NCBI GenBank assembly: GCA_013396655.1
Contig: WBMV01008587.1
Location: 186,001 to 250,000 of the forward strand
Source: Campylorhamphus procurvoides
Lineage: Eukaryota > Chordata > Aves > Passeriformes > Dendrocolaptidae
Reading direction: 5' to 3'
Length of the DNA stretch: 64,000 nucleotides
Notes under the pieces: generated by a model
The model's database searches: none
Told to the model about the DNA's origin: nothing
The model's input: only the letters and a program-made list of their open reading frames with translations
Translations under genes and position numbers: made by a program
Shown here: positions 11,683-22,619 of the stretch, in pieces
How the letters are laid out: the number at the start of each line of letters is the position of its first letter
Position numbering within the stretch: the first letter of the stretch is position 1

Positions 11683-14395
11683 AGACTGGAGCGAGGAGGG
11701 GAGCAGCCCTTCCTGTTCTCCGTGTGTTCCCTTGGGGAACACCTTTGCACTCTGCCCCCTCAGGCATGGGAGACAGGTCTGCCGGCCTCCCTCTGCTCTC
11801 TGGCCCCCACCCCTCCCCGACCAAGCCAGGCACCGCTTGGGGGAGAATGGCTGGGCCCGGGACCTCATCGAGAGTGCAGGAAGCTCCAGCGGGAGAGAGG
11901 GACCATGTCCACAAAGTGGATGCCCACACTCTGCCCAGAGGACAAAGCCTTGGGGGCAGTGGGTGGGTCCTCAGACCAGAATGAAATTCAGACCCAGCTA
12001 ACCCAGTGCAAGAGTCCCTGCTTGCAGCATCAGGGGTGCTGTTTCCCCCTAGTTTCCAGTGTTTTATTGGGAATCAGCTTGGCTTTCTGAAGACACCAAT
12101 TCAGCCCTTGCTATGCTGTCAGTGAGCTGCTCTCAACACTTACCCCATGGGTTGTTCACATCAGGGTCATGTCTGGTCTTCGGGTCTGCACCGTGTGTTT
12201 TCTAATCATCAGGACACCTTATTTTCTGGGAGAGGAAGAGGAAACACAGCAACACAGCTGCCCTGCACTGTAGCAATGCCTTGGACAATTCCATGGGCCT
12301 TCATGCTGGACTGAAGAGCTGAACCTGACGACGTTCCTCATCTAGGTGTGCTTCTAGCAAATGCACTGCTCAGAGGAGACCCCTGCAAGTGCAGACAGGT
12401 CTTGTAAAGAGCTGCCATGCGGAGAAGCAAGCACAGGCATTCTGTTTGGTGCAGCTTGACCTGGTCCCTGCCTGAAGGGAACGAAGTGGACTGGCACCCA
12501 GGAACCAGGCAGCTCCACACCTTAGCCCAGAAAGTCTCATGCCCTTTCATCTCCAGCCAATCTAGCAGGCTTTTACTTTGTCCCTGAAGTCCAGGGTCAC
12601 TCTTTTAGGGAGCTGCAACTACAACACGCACCCTTTGAGCCTGGAAAGCTCAAAATCAGGAGAGTGTTTGCTGATGACATGGAAAGCCAAACCACGTAGC
12701 GGAGCCTCATCAGGTGGCTCTGGACCTGGGCAGACCAGCTAGATCCCCACAGTTCCCTGGGGAACAGCCCCAAACCAGCACATTATCTCCAGAAAGGCAG
12801 CTTACATGCACATGCAAATGCTAACCACATACCCAAGGGGCTGTCCCAAAGTGAGTCATTTTCCCAGATGCTAGCTGTGTGGTCATGGCTTCTCAGGAAT
12901 ATAATTTTTGCATATGAAAACATTTATTTTTTCTCCAGATGTCATGGTAATTAAGGCGGAAGGATGCGCTCTGTTAAATGTGTGAGAGAGATCGTGGTGC
13001 CTCACAAGTCTACAGGAGTCCCTGGAAGACCAAGTACCAGATGGCAGGGATGAGGCTCTGATGGGGGCCTCTGGGTGTATAAAACAGGCCTCAGCAAAAG
13101 TCTTATGAGTAGCTCTGAAAAGAGAGAAACTCATCACAAAGAGACGGAGAGAAGACAACAGGGGCAGGTTTGTGGTGGAGGAAGGAGGCTCCAAAGTTGT
13201 CTAATCAGTGTTCTGCACTAGCCAAAACATAAGAGCAACATGGGTGTTTTGGTCTGAAATTAATCTGCTTTCTGTGCTCATCATAGTGTAATGCTAACTG
13301 TGGCATTGCCAAAAGTCCTGTCTCCTAATCTCATGGGGGAGAGCTAAAGAAGAGATGAGAAGAGTGTGGAATATCTGCCAGAAACAAAATAGTCTTGAGA
13401 CTGAAGACTCAGTCAGTGACAGCTGTAAACTAGAGGCAGCAAGTGGATTGAAACAGGGAGATGTCAGAACCTAAGGGCAACAAAGTTATAAGAGGGCTTG
13501 AAGCACCCAGAAGTCTGTTTTCCACTGTGCAGTTGTGGAACGTTTTAAGAATGAAGCACTCAGAGCCCATACATGTAAATGGGTTAAAACACAAAGGGGT
13601 AAATTCATGCTTAGTTCACAGTAGAACAGTCTGTGAGGTTTGTTCCTGCAGTAAATTCCTAAAACACAGGTTGTTGGAGGCTAGGAGGTTGCAAGGCATC
13701 ATGACTCTCAGCTCAGTTGGCTCTCGTGCTTTTTCTTCTCTTATTCTGGCACATTTTGCTCTCTGTATAAACTGGATTGTTTTGGAACATCTCAATAAAA
13801 ATAATACTATAAGAATTCATATTTAAATAGCTTACTCATTCAAGCACCTCAGAGCCTGTGCTGACATGATTTGGTCTGCAAAATAACCTTGGACTGATGC
13901 AGCAGTTTGCTTCATATTTAGTAAAATCTGTGTGTACATTTGGACCAACAGATGGAAAGACATGACAAAATCATTTAAATAGTTTCCCCAGTGGAAGTTC
14001 TTCCCTAAACACAGTGTGTTGCAAAAATTTCACTGGCAATTTGAAAGGCAGGGGAAACTGAGATGAGAACCACACTGGAAAACTCTCAGGGTATGATATA
14101 ATTAAATACAACTTACTGGGCTGGATATTCTTGGTTTGATTGAGCATAAGTTTATATCAGACTTCTTTAAATTCAATAGGAACTTTATAGTTTGCAGTGA
14201 AATTACCTACTTTGAGATTACATGTCCTTTCACCATTTTTTATTTAATGTGAGGAAAAAAGTGCTGTTGCTTGAGCAAGTATCTAGCAAAAGTGTGATAG
14301 AAATATTTGGTGTTTTCTACCCTCTCTAAAGGCTCTTCTTACCTGCCAAACCTCACTCCTTTTGTCTGGACTGCATGTCAGACACAGCCTGTGCC
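11683..14395. other. No gene recognised; moderately GC-rich island shore
   Basis: The first kilobase is fairly GC-rich and gives a 221-codon frame (11425-12090) that continues out of the island. It has no domain, no codon bias that I can see and overlapping frames on the other strand. GC content falls towards 14 kb. No repeat family was recognised. Confidence 0.45.
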
Positions 14396-14839
14396 TATCC
14401 TGGTTTTGTCTGGGATAGTTAATTTTCTTCTTAGTAGCTGCTAGAGTGCTGTGTTTTGAATTTAGTATGAGAATAATGTTGATAACACACTGATGTTTTA
14501 GTTGTTGCTGAGCAGTGTTCATCCCAAGTCATCTTCTCAGTTTCCCATGCTCTACAAGTGAGAATGTGCATGAGAAGCTGGGAGGAACTGTGGCTAGGGC
14601 AGGTGACCCCAACTGGTCAAAGAGATATGACATACCACAGAAATACCTCATGCCCAGAACATAAAGTGGGGGGAGTTCCCTGGAGAGGAATCACTGCTCA
14701 GGAGCAGGCTGGGTGGTGAGTAGTTGCACTGTGCATCGCTTATTTCTCTTTGGTTTCTGTTTCTCTCTCTCCTATTAATTACTATTAGTGGTGTACTGCG
14801 TTGTTATTATTGTTACTGTTTTATTTTTGTTTCAGTTAC
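14396..14839 (+). mobile_element. Endogenous retrovirus LTR fragment (U3 and TATA region)
   Basis: The sequence matches my memory of a common avian ERV LTR (ERVL-like). It opens with a TCCTGGTTTTGTCTGGGATA-type start, has a GTTGATAACACACTGATG core (near 14478-14496), and a TATA-like ACATAAAG at 14659-14666 followed by a G-rich segment. The minus-strand LTR at 26903-27459 shares the same landmarks in the same order, so the two belong to one family. The copy is cut at a single N (14840). No gag, pol or env remnants were seen next to it, so it is a solo or broken LTR. The family name is not certain without a repeat-library search. Confidence 0.75.
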
Positions 14840-14840
14840 N
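14840..14840. other. Single-N assembly joint
   Basis: A lone N separates plus-oriented LTR sequence from inverted LTR sequence. The bases before it (TCAGTTAC, 14832-14839) recur right after the next lone N (15069-15076), which suggests that those two pieces belong together. Confidence 0.9.
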
Positions 14841-14955
14841 TAGCAAAAAACCAAAACATCAGTGTATTATCAACACTATTCTCATTCTGAATCCAAAACA
14901 CAGCATTGTAACAGCAACCGAGAAGAAATTAACTTTACCCTAGCTAAAATCAGAA
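14841..14955 (-). mobile_element. Inverted LTR fragment (U3 start)
   Basis: The reverse complement corresponds to the beginning of the LTR at 14396-14510, including the GTTGATAATACACTGATG-like core and the AAAGTTAATTTCTTCT segment. It is similar but not identical to that copy, with several differences across about 90 bases. It is therefore a divergent second LTR copy in opposite orientation, not a simple inverted duplicate of the first. Its placement between lone N joints makes its true order and orientation uncertain. Confidence 0.65.
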
Positions 14956-14977
14956 GAGAGGTTTACCTCTTCTTTCT

Positions 14978-15067
14978 GATTCTCCTCCCCACTGGGGAGA
15001 GAGGGAAGGTGGGGGAAATGAGTGAGCAGCTTATCTGGTATTTCTTTGCCAGATGGGGTTAATCTGT
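14978..15067 (+). mobile_element. LTR U5-end fragment, copy 1 of an exact 90-bp duplicate
   Basis: This 90-base block resembles the U5 end of the same LTR family. It recurs base for base at 15223-15312. Copy 1 ends at a lone N (15068) and copy 2 begins right after another lone N (15222). The identity and the N boundaries together point to overlapping contig ends that were not merged. Confidence 0.75.
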
Positions 15068-15068
15068 N
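15068..15068. other. Single-N assembly joint
   Basis: A lone N ends the first copy of the 90-bp block. The sequence that follows (15069-15105) looks like a direct continuation of the LTR cut at 14839. Confidence 0.9.
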
Positions 15069-15105
15069 TCAGTTACTGTACTGTTCTCATCTCAATCCAT
15101 GAGGT
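15069..15105 (+). mobile_element. LTR R-region fragment, plus orientation
   Basis: It starts with TCAGTTAC, the same bases that end the LTR piece at 14832-14839, and continues into a CTCATCTCAATCCATGAG segment, which in this LTR family follows the transcription start. It reads as the natural continuation of 14396-14839. Confidence 0.6.
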
Positions 15106-15221
15106 TGTTGTGGCTTAAGCCCGGCTGAAAATGAAATACCACGCAACCACTTGCTCAACCCTCCCCTCTTTTCTCACCACCCTTGTGTAATGGGAAGAAG
15201 AATCAAAGTAAAACTTGTAAG
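15106..15221 (-). mobile_element. Inverted LTR 3'-end fragment
   Basis: On the plus strand this begins TGTTGTGGCTTAAGCC, the reverse complement of the terminal part of the avian ERV LTR, and runs back through the TTTTACTTTGATTCTTCTTC segment. It is therefore in opposite orientation to the pieces on both sides. It is cut by a lone N at 15222. Confidence 0.65.
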
Positions 15222-15222
15222 N
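15222..15222. other. Single-N assembly joint
   Basis: A lone N lies directly before the second exact copy of the 90-bp LTR block (15223-15312). Confidence 0.9.
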
Positions 15223-15312
15223 GATTCTCCTCCCCACTGGGGAGAGAGGGAAGGTGGGGGAAATGAGTGAGCAGCTTATCTGGTATTTCTTTGCCAGATG
15301 GGGTTAATCTGT
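15223..15312 (+). mobile_element. LTR U5-end fragment, copy 2 of an exact 90-bp duplicate
   Basis: It is identical by reading to 14978-15067 and passes without a break into GAGAGTGCCC and the unique right flank. It is probably the genuine end of the LTR, with copy 1 being the redundant contig end. Confidence 0.7.
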
Positions 15313-15319
15313 GAGAGTG

Positions 15320-18300
15320 CCCAAAGCACTTTCTCTGACAGGTATAAGATATCTGTCTCTGAGAGAAGACACATCTACAATGCACTGAGTGTAATGCATT
15401 GGCTGTCTTGCATTCATAACACATGGGCAGTGGAACAGAGGCTCAGTATGGCCCTGACACCCATGATCATTCTCTGAGAACCAAGAGGCAGGTTCCAGTC
15501 CGTGTCAGTACAAGGATGTTTTTCCCATAAACATTGGCAGAATCACAGAGAAGAGGACCTGGGCAGAAATTTCAGGTGTCCTTGCTTGAGAAACCAAAAT
15601 GTTCCACAGTGCACATCTTGCAGTTGATGGAAGGACCTGAGCACATTTATGGACTCTGAAATCTACTGTCAGATTTGCAGAGTAATGGAAATGAAGGAGG
15701 ACAGATAGACATTTAGGCAACAATAATGGAGCACTGCCATATCACTGATTTTCTCAAGTGCAGTCTAGCAATGAGAGATTGCAAGGTGCTGAGCTTGAAA
15801 GAAGAGCAGGTCAAGTAAATGCTATGACTATTCCTTCTACTGTTCATGTTTGAGTTAATGAAAGCTACTGCTTCAAGACTGTTGATCAATGTAAAAGAAT
15901 CAGCCAGACCACAAATGAGGAAGGAAGGAGCTAGGAAACATTTTTTCCCTCTCAAAAGACAGCATATTTAAAATGTCTTCTTGATAGTCATAGATATCCA
16001 TTAATTCATGAAAAACTGTTTGACAGGTTTCACAAAGCACAGGCAAACAAGTCTGTAACTTCATCAGTGTGTCTAGAATGTCAGGAAATAAATTCTACCA
16101 GAAGAACATTGGTTCCTTTTCATTAGTGGTCTTCTATCAGAGATAAGCCTATCCATTCTTAAGGTCTTTTGGATAGAAGAAAACAGAAAACAATAACTGA
16201 GAGTCCATGCTTGTCTAAATAGAAATTATCCAGATGAAAGCGAGGGTCTGGAATCAATAGTAGGCCTTATGTAGATGTTTGTATTCTGACGTACGTCTTT
16301 TAACCTTATAGCATATATGAAATGATTTGAGAAAAACTGGAAGAGTCATTTTGCTCTGCCATGAAGACATATGCACATGAAGGATTTTCTGGAGTTTTTG
16401 CTTCAGTAGTGCCACTGGAAACAATGAACATCCCTTGCAGTTGAGACTTATAAACTGTGGTGTGTTAACTGTACCACTATTTTTGCCACAGCCCCAAACC
16501 TATTGACCTACAGACATGTGAGAGACATATGCCAGCCTCCCTGCAAACTTTGTTGTGACTTGCTTTTCTACTGCACACTGAAAGCAATTGTGCTTGTGTG
16601 GTGCTCAAACAGAAAAATGTGGCCTAAGTACACATGTGATGACTTTTTGAAGCTTCAGAAACCAGAGTCTTAAGCAGTATCTGGACCAACTGACCGGGTC
16701 AGTGCTGGTTCTGAGAACATAATGAAAACCTTCTCAGGCTGCTGTCCTGAATCTGTACAATCACTAGTTCTGCCTTGGATTTAGGAGACCTCCCTGGAAG
16801 GTTAGACAAGGTTATGTAGAAGTATCACCTCCATCTCTCAGAGGGAGACAATCCAACATGTTGCACTTGAAGCAGATCATGTTGTTGGTATCTTACAGAT
16901 AAATAGCACTTACTGCACCAATATCACACAGCGGGGCAAAATCATAATAGAAGACACACAGTGAAAACAAATGTATTTAAACATAACCACATGTTCTGTG
17001 ATTTCACAGAACTAAGTCTTCAAAGTAATAATATTATTTGTGAAACACCTCCCTTGGCAAATTTTGCTGGGCCAGGCAAATACTGCAATAAAACTGTCAT
17101 TTGGAATGCTAGGTAAAATCATTCAAGTAAAACTCCAGATGACAAAAGCAAATAAAGAAGCCTAAGATGCAGAAAATGGGGCTGGATACCAGTGAAACAC
17201 ACTGAATCAAAAGGGACCCACATAGAAAATATATGCAGAAGGAAAAGGCATGTAGGTGCCTAAAAGAATAGTGGGGAAACAGAGAAGAAGCAGGGAAGTG
17301 ATGATGATTGCTAGGAGTTTCAAGCAGGAAGACGGGCTCTTAAATATTATTCTACCACCATAAGAGACACAGTTTGTATTAAGAAACAAGAAATCTGGCA
17401 GTGGCAAGGCCCACATCCTAAAGTATACTAGCCCAGATTATCTGCCTCAAGCCTGTGCTCTGCCAGGTCTGTGTTTGAGTCCGTCTGCCTTCTTCCTTTG
17501 AGCTGCCACTTGCCTGAGCATCTGGAACAATATAGGGTTCAGGGGTTCTCCCACCCCACGTGCAGGACAGAGAACAGATTTTGGCAAAATTGGTCATGGT
17601 CACAGGTGACCCATGGAGAACTTGCTAGTTCTCCACAGGACAAGCCGCAGGACCTACTTGTTGAATAATTGTAGCTTTCCTTCCAGCTGCCAGTCATATG
17701 GAAAAAGGCAGCTATACAAAATATTCTTCTAATTCTAACACTCACTGGCAAGGCAGACAGTTTAATTTTTTCATAGAGCTTACAAAAACCTAAGTGCTAT
17801 AGGGATGCTCATCTAGGGCAACTCTGCCTAGTGAAATACACGCTCAGGACTGAACTTCCGTCTGGCACCAGACACTGATATCAGCAGGGACTCTGGGTTT
17901 CTCAATATCTCAAATGCGTTCAAAAATAGGCTCTTCCACCAAATCCAGTCAGATTTTTTCTGTAGAATGCTGAAATTGAGAAGTCAGAAGCAATTCTAGC
18001 TGTGAGTGGGAAGATGTAAGGGGAACAAGAGTCCTTGCAACGGCTCTGTCCCATTTACCCCACACCTTCAGAAGACAGTATGGTCTCTGAGTGACTTTCT
18101 TTTGACCTGACCTAGCTACCAGGATTTTCTCTGGCAACTAATAACTGTAAACTTCTTCATATTTCCAAGGAAATTTTTTTTTATCTGTTCAGACACCTAG
18201 CAAAGTGACATTTTAGTGACTTAACAATGATACTGCTTCTGGAAAGAGGACTCTTTCTTACCAGTTTACTCATCTTCCCTGTTTCTGCCATGGGGGATGA

Positions 18301-19969
18301 CAAAGGACTTTAAAATTCTGGTGCTATAAAATGATAAAGAAGTTGTTGTTGGTCCTAAAATAGTGCATCCACCTCTTAAAATTTTGAACTAAGAAATGAA
18401 AGAAAAAGTTTCTAGGTAGACATGCACTGATTTTTGTGCCATACATTTGTCGATATAGATTGTTATATGCGTGCAGGGTTCTTAATCTTTGTTTTCATGC
18501 CCTGCCACTTGGAAAACATCTACAACAGCAACAGTTCGGCTGAGGTGTTCAGGCTAATGACGGATAGATATAAAAATGGATGGCTTTATGATTGGGCTTC
18601 CTCAGTGTAAAGCTGCTGTTTTTTCTCTGGGATTTACCACTGATTTAAAAGTATGAAGATCGTTTAAAGTTAGATCATATATGTTAACAGGTTCTCTTGT
18701 AAAGCAGAATAAGTCACTGCACTCATGGGAAGGAAAGCAAGAGAGTAGTGTAAAAACTAGTGTGTGAGAGTGAGTTGGACAAATGAATGTATTAAAAAAG
18801 GAGGAGAGGAACTTGGAAAAAGCTCTTCTTAAGAACCAGTGACTGAATCATGAAATCCCACACAGCAGAATGTCTGTGAAGGTCTTAGAATATAGGCATT
18901 TCTGTTCTTCTAATAACACAGCCTATACTAAAAGATGTCAGCCTGATGTTATATTTGCTGTGCTAGGTTTGCAATTGGTCTTTTGCCTCATTTATCACAG
19001 AAGTTGTAAGGCATGCAAGAAATAAGGCAGAAGAATTAAATGGCCTCAAGGTTAAGGTAAATGAAAAACTTTTGTAGCATTAGTATTCATCTCTGTCCCT
19101 CCAAAATTTCTCTGTTATTTATACTAGTCAAGTCACTTGAATGAAGTGATATGAACTCGTGGTTTGTACAGCAAGCCAGAAGCATAGACCTAGCTCACAG
19201 AAATGAGAGCAGGATCCAAAGCAAGGAATAGGACTAAAGGAAGCCTGGATGTCCAGAGGGAGCCGCTCACACAGACATCATTTTGGCATCAGGCAGCTGG
19301 CTCTATGGCTCTGTTTGAGTCAGGGTCTGCTTCCTGTCAGCACAGCAGTCAGCACCTGCTGCCTGCGGGGTGAGGCATCCCAGCCAGGCAGTCACTTGTT
19401 TCCACAGCAGCAGTAGGTTCCCCTACCCAGGCACATGTGTGAACCTGGGTATGACCCCATGGCAGGTGGGGTCAGTCAGACACAATTTCTGCTGTAACAG
19501 GGATATTGCCTGTAACAGGAAAAGAGAAAAAAGAACTACGTGTTAAGAGCAGAAGAGTACAAGAAATCCGAAGAAGTAACAGTCAGAACTAAGCAAACAA
19601 GCAATCATTTATATGCCACTAAATAAGTGCTAAGCTGCCAAACCAAAGAGGCCGTTCAGAGTTGCCTAACAGGAAAACCAGCAAGGAAAACAACATATAT
19701 TACTGCCACAAAATGCCTTAGAGCTAGAAAAAAGAAGTCAGAAATCCCTCAATGATTAAAAAGCCACAGAAACACCAAAAAAAAATAGCTGAAACACTTT
19801 TCAAATAGCCAAAAGTGAGAAGAGATGTAATTAAACAGAACCATGCTTATGGTACTCTGTAAGAGTAAACCATAAGAAACCACTGCTTTTTTTCCTATTT
19901 CTGCCACATTTTGCCACACAGTTAAGCTACTGATTCATCTTAGGGAAAGGAGTGTTATTTCACAGGTTT
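15320..19969. other. No gene recognised
   Basis: About 4.6 kb of unique-looking, AT-rich sequence. Frames are under 85 codons and show nothing recognisable. A somewhat GC-richer patch lies at about 19.25-19.48 kb, without a repeat or exon that I can name. Confidence 0.45.
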
Positions 19970-20842
19970 ACTTGTGTCGTGGGTTTATCTGGTTAGGGTT
20001 TTTTTTTTAAGAGGAGATTGGCTTCTGTTGGAAGCCTCTGGAAGTTTCCCTCCATCCTATAGAGCAGGGCCAATGAGGGCCAGCTCCGAGGAAAACTTCC
20101 TGCTTTTGAACCATTAAGTTATGCCCCTGTGTGAAAACATATTTAAGAAGTTGTTGCATAGTTAGAAATTGGCAACCATGGGTTAACAATATCACAACGC
20201 AGACATCAAGGTCAGTGCAGAAGGAGAAGAGGAGAAGGAGCTGGAGGGACCCCACGGATCAGGGAGTGGACTTAAAACTATTATTCCCTGAATACGTTGG
20301 TGATGACCATGGTGATTACGAGTTGTCCCCTCGAAGCCCATGGGATCCATCGGGGTGCAAAGACCCCCCTGTCGGAGCAGGGGGAGGCATGAAAGAAGCT
20401 GTTACCTCGTGGGAGGCCCCCANNNNNNNNNNNNNNNNNNNNNNNNNNNNNNNNNNNNNNNNNNNNNNNNNNNNNNNNNNNNNNNNNNNNNNNNNACCCA
20501 ACAACAACTGACTGTAAACCTTCCATTCCCCTGTCCCTCACACCATCAGGGAAAGGGGGGGACATGGACAGATCAAGGGGTGGTGGTGGGAAAATGTTTC
20601 TAACCTGTTTTTATTTCTTAGTTTTAGTTTTTAGTTTGTTAGCAATAAATTTAAGCATTATTCTAAGTTCTGCTTTGCCCGTGGTATTAATCAAAGCTCC
20701 TCTTTCGGTTGTTATCTCTAGCCGTAAATTACTAGCTGGTTTTCTTTTCTTCCCTCTGGAAGGTGCAAGGGGGTGGGGGGAGGCCTTGAAGGAGTTTTGC
20801 TGGACATCAGGCATTTATCCAGGGTCTAACCACGACAACTTG
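19970..20842 (+). mobile_element. Solo ERV LTR with perfect 5-bp target-site duplication
   Basis: The LTR runs from TGTCGTGGG at 19975 to ACCACGACA at 20837, so its ends are imperfect inverted repeats in the TG...CA form. It is flanked by the direct repeat ACTTG (19970-19974 and 20838-20842). A TATA-like ATATTTAAG lies at 20139-20147 and an AATAAA at 20644-20649, which supports plus orientation. The length is about 863 bases including a 73-N gap. No internal retroviral sequence adjoins it, as expected after recombination between two LTRs. The right duplication abuts the 3' terminus of a minus-strand CR1. A 5-bp duplication suits ERVL- or ERV1-like integrases, but I cannot fix the family. Confidence 0.85.
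20423..20495. other. Assembly gap (73 N) inside the LTR
   Basis: 73 consecutive N bases interrupt the LTR body. The sequence on both sides is compatible with one continuous element, so the gap does not mark an insertion boundary. Confidence 0.98.
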
Positions 20843-21609
20843 TCATAGAATCACAGCACATGCTGAGTTGGAAGGGACCTATCAGGGTCACTGAGTCCAA
20901 TCCAATCCTTACATGGGACACTCCAATAATCACACTGTGTGCCTGAACGCACTGTCCAAGTGATTCTTGAATTCTGGCATGTGTGGTGATGTGACCGCTT
21001 CCCTGATGAGCTAGTTCCAGCACCAAACTGCCCTCTTATTTAAAAACTTTTTCTTGATATCCAAACTAAACTTTCCCTGAGACAGCTTCTTGCTGGTTCT
21101 TTGAGTCCTGTTACTGCTCATAAGAGTGAAGAGATTGGTACTTGCCCCTCTACTTCCCTTCATAAGGATGTTGAAGACCATGATGAGGTCTCCCCTCATC
21201 TTCTCCAGGCTGAACAAATCACATGACTTCAGTCAGTGCTCATAAGGCTTCCTTTCCAGACCCTTCACCCTCATCATAGCTCTCCTTTGGATGCTTTCTA
21301 ACACTCAGCTGTCTTTCTTGTATTCTGGCACCCAAAACTGCACACAATATCCAAGGTGAGGCCGCCCCATTGCAGAGCAGAGCAAGACAGTCCCCTCCCT
21401 CAACCAGCTGGCAATGCTTTGCCTGATGCCCCCCAGGACACGGTTGGCCCTCCTGGCTGCCAGGGCACTGCTGACTCATATTAAATTTTCCCTCAACCAC
21501 AATCCCAAGGTCATTTCCTGGAGTGCTGCTTTCCAGCCTCTCATGCCCCAGTCTGTCCATATACCCAGGCTTGTCCCATCTCAGGTTGGAATCCAGCACT
21601 TTCCCTTGT

Positions 21610-22012
21610 TAAACTCCATAGAGTTGGTGATTGCCCATCTCTCTACAGTGTTGGGGTCTCATTGCAGGGCCTCTCTGCCCTCAAGGGAGTTGACAGCTCC
21701 TCCCAATTTATTGTCATCAGCAAACTTAGTACTCCTTTTTGTCCTGCATCTAGGTTGTTACTGAAGATGTCGACTAGAACTAGGCTGAAGATCGGGTCCT
21801 GTGGAACCCCACTAGTGACTGGATGCCAGCTTGAAGTTACTCCATTCGCTATAAACCTTTGTGCCGACCTGTGAGCCAGTTGCTCACCCATCACGTCCAG
21901 AAGAATACTGTGAAAGACTGTATCAAATGCTACTTCTGTCCTTCTTTCATCTGTCCCTCTCTTCTATGTTTTTACCTTCCGTGGGTGTTGAACCCCACTG
22001 TTCAGCTAATGC
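21610..22012 (-). repeat. 403-bp exact direct duplicate, copy 1
   Basis: It is identical by reading to 22014-22416 (offset 404), including the same open frames. It lies within CR1 and ends at the lone N at 22013. The first base of copy 2 follows that N directly. Confidence 0.9.
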
Positions 22013-22013
22013 N
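22013..22013. other. Single-N assembly joint
   Basis: The lone N lies exactly between the two 403-bp copies, the pattern left when two overlapping contig ends are placed end to end instead of merged. Confidence 0.92.
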
Positions 22014-22416
22014 TAAACTCCATAGAGTTGGTGATTGCCCATCTCTCTACAGTGTTGGGGTCTCATTGCAGGGCCTCTCTGCCCTCAAGGGAGTTGACAG
22101 CTCCTCCCAATTTATTGTCATCAGCAAACTTAGTACTCCTTTTTGTCCTGCATCTAGGTTGTTACTGAAGATGTCGACTAGAACTAGGCTGAAGATCGGG
22201 TCCTGTGGAACCCCACTAGTGACTGGATGCCAGCTTGAAGTTACTCCATTCGCTATAAACCTTTGTGCCGACCTGTGAGCCAGTTGCTCACCCATCACGT
22301 CCAGAAGAATACTGTGAAAGACTGTATCAAATGCTACTTCTGTCCTTCTTTCATCTGTCCCTCTCTTCTATGTTTTTACCTTCCGTGGGTGTTGAACCCC
22401 ACTGTTCAGCTAATGC
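22014..22416 (-). repeat. 403-bp exact direct duplicate, copy 2
   Basis: This is the second copy of 21610-22012. It continues without interruption into TTAATCTTTTC and the unique right flank, so it is likely the true continuation of the CR1, with copy 1 the redundant overlap, or the reverse. Confidence 0.9.
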
Positions 22417-22557
22417 TTAATCTTTTCTTTCTGAGAAAATGCAGGGAAAAAATAGTGAAGGATATTCTAATAAATGGCTCAGCTGTAGAATACAAACAGT
22501 TCAGTGAAACACAAGAGAGGGGAGTAAGGTTTACAGACCAGGTGCATCTAGTGAGGA

Positions 22558-22619
22558 GTAAAAGAACATCTCACAGTATTTACTTGAAGACATGTTTACT
22601 TGAAGAGATGTTCTTTTAC
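22558..22619. repeat. Perfect 15-bp inverted repeat with 32-bp loop
   Basis: GTAAAAGAACATCTC (22558-22572) is exactly complementary to GAGATGTTCTTTTAC (22605-22619). The loop contains a direct repeat of TTTACTTGAAGA that runs into the right arm. It could form a hairpin in RNA or single-stranded DNA. No polymerase III or microRNA context was seen, and the origin is unknown. Confidence 0.6.

Larger units (their letters stand above)
20843..22416 (-). mobile_element. CR1 LINE, 5'-truncated, antisense, with a false internal duplication
   Basis: The plus strand begins TCATAGAATCACAGCAC and GAGTTGGAAGGGACC, the reverse complement of the CR1 3' terminus, so the element lies on the minus strand. Further in, minus-strand frames keep pieces of the CR1 reverse transcriptase: a VTSGVPQ motif (frame 21643-21894) and a DLGIVV...MSQQC segment (frame 21240-21599). 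The frames are broken by frameshifts and stops, and the 5' part of the element is absent, the usual form of CR1 copies. A 403-bp segment appears twice around a lone N, so the real element is probably about 400 bases shorter than drawn here. Confidence 0.88.

Noticed and set aside
11425..12090. 221-codon plus-strand frame from the CpG island
   Set aside because: GC-rich DNA gives long frames by chance. It runs through the T/G tract, has no recognised domain, and competes with frames on the other strand.
20131..20603. Open frames of 63-126 codons across 20.1-20.6 kb
   Set aside because: They cross the 73-N gap and lie inside the solo LTR, so they are not genes.
21859..22278. 139-codon plus-strand frame
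   Set aside because: Antisense to CR1 and created by reading through the lone N between the two duplicate copies.
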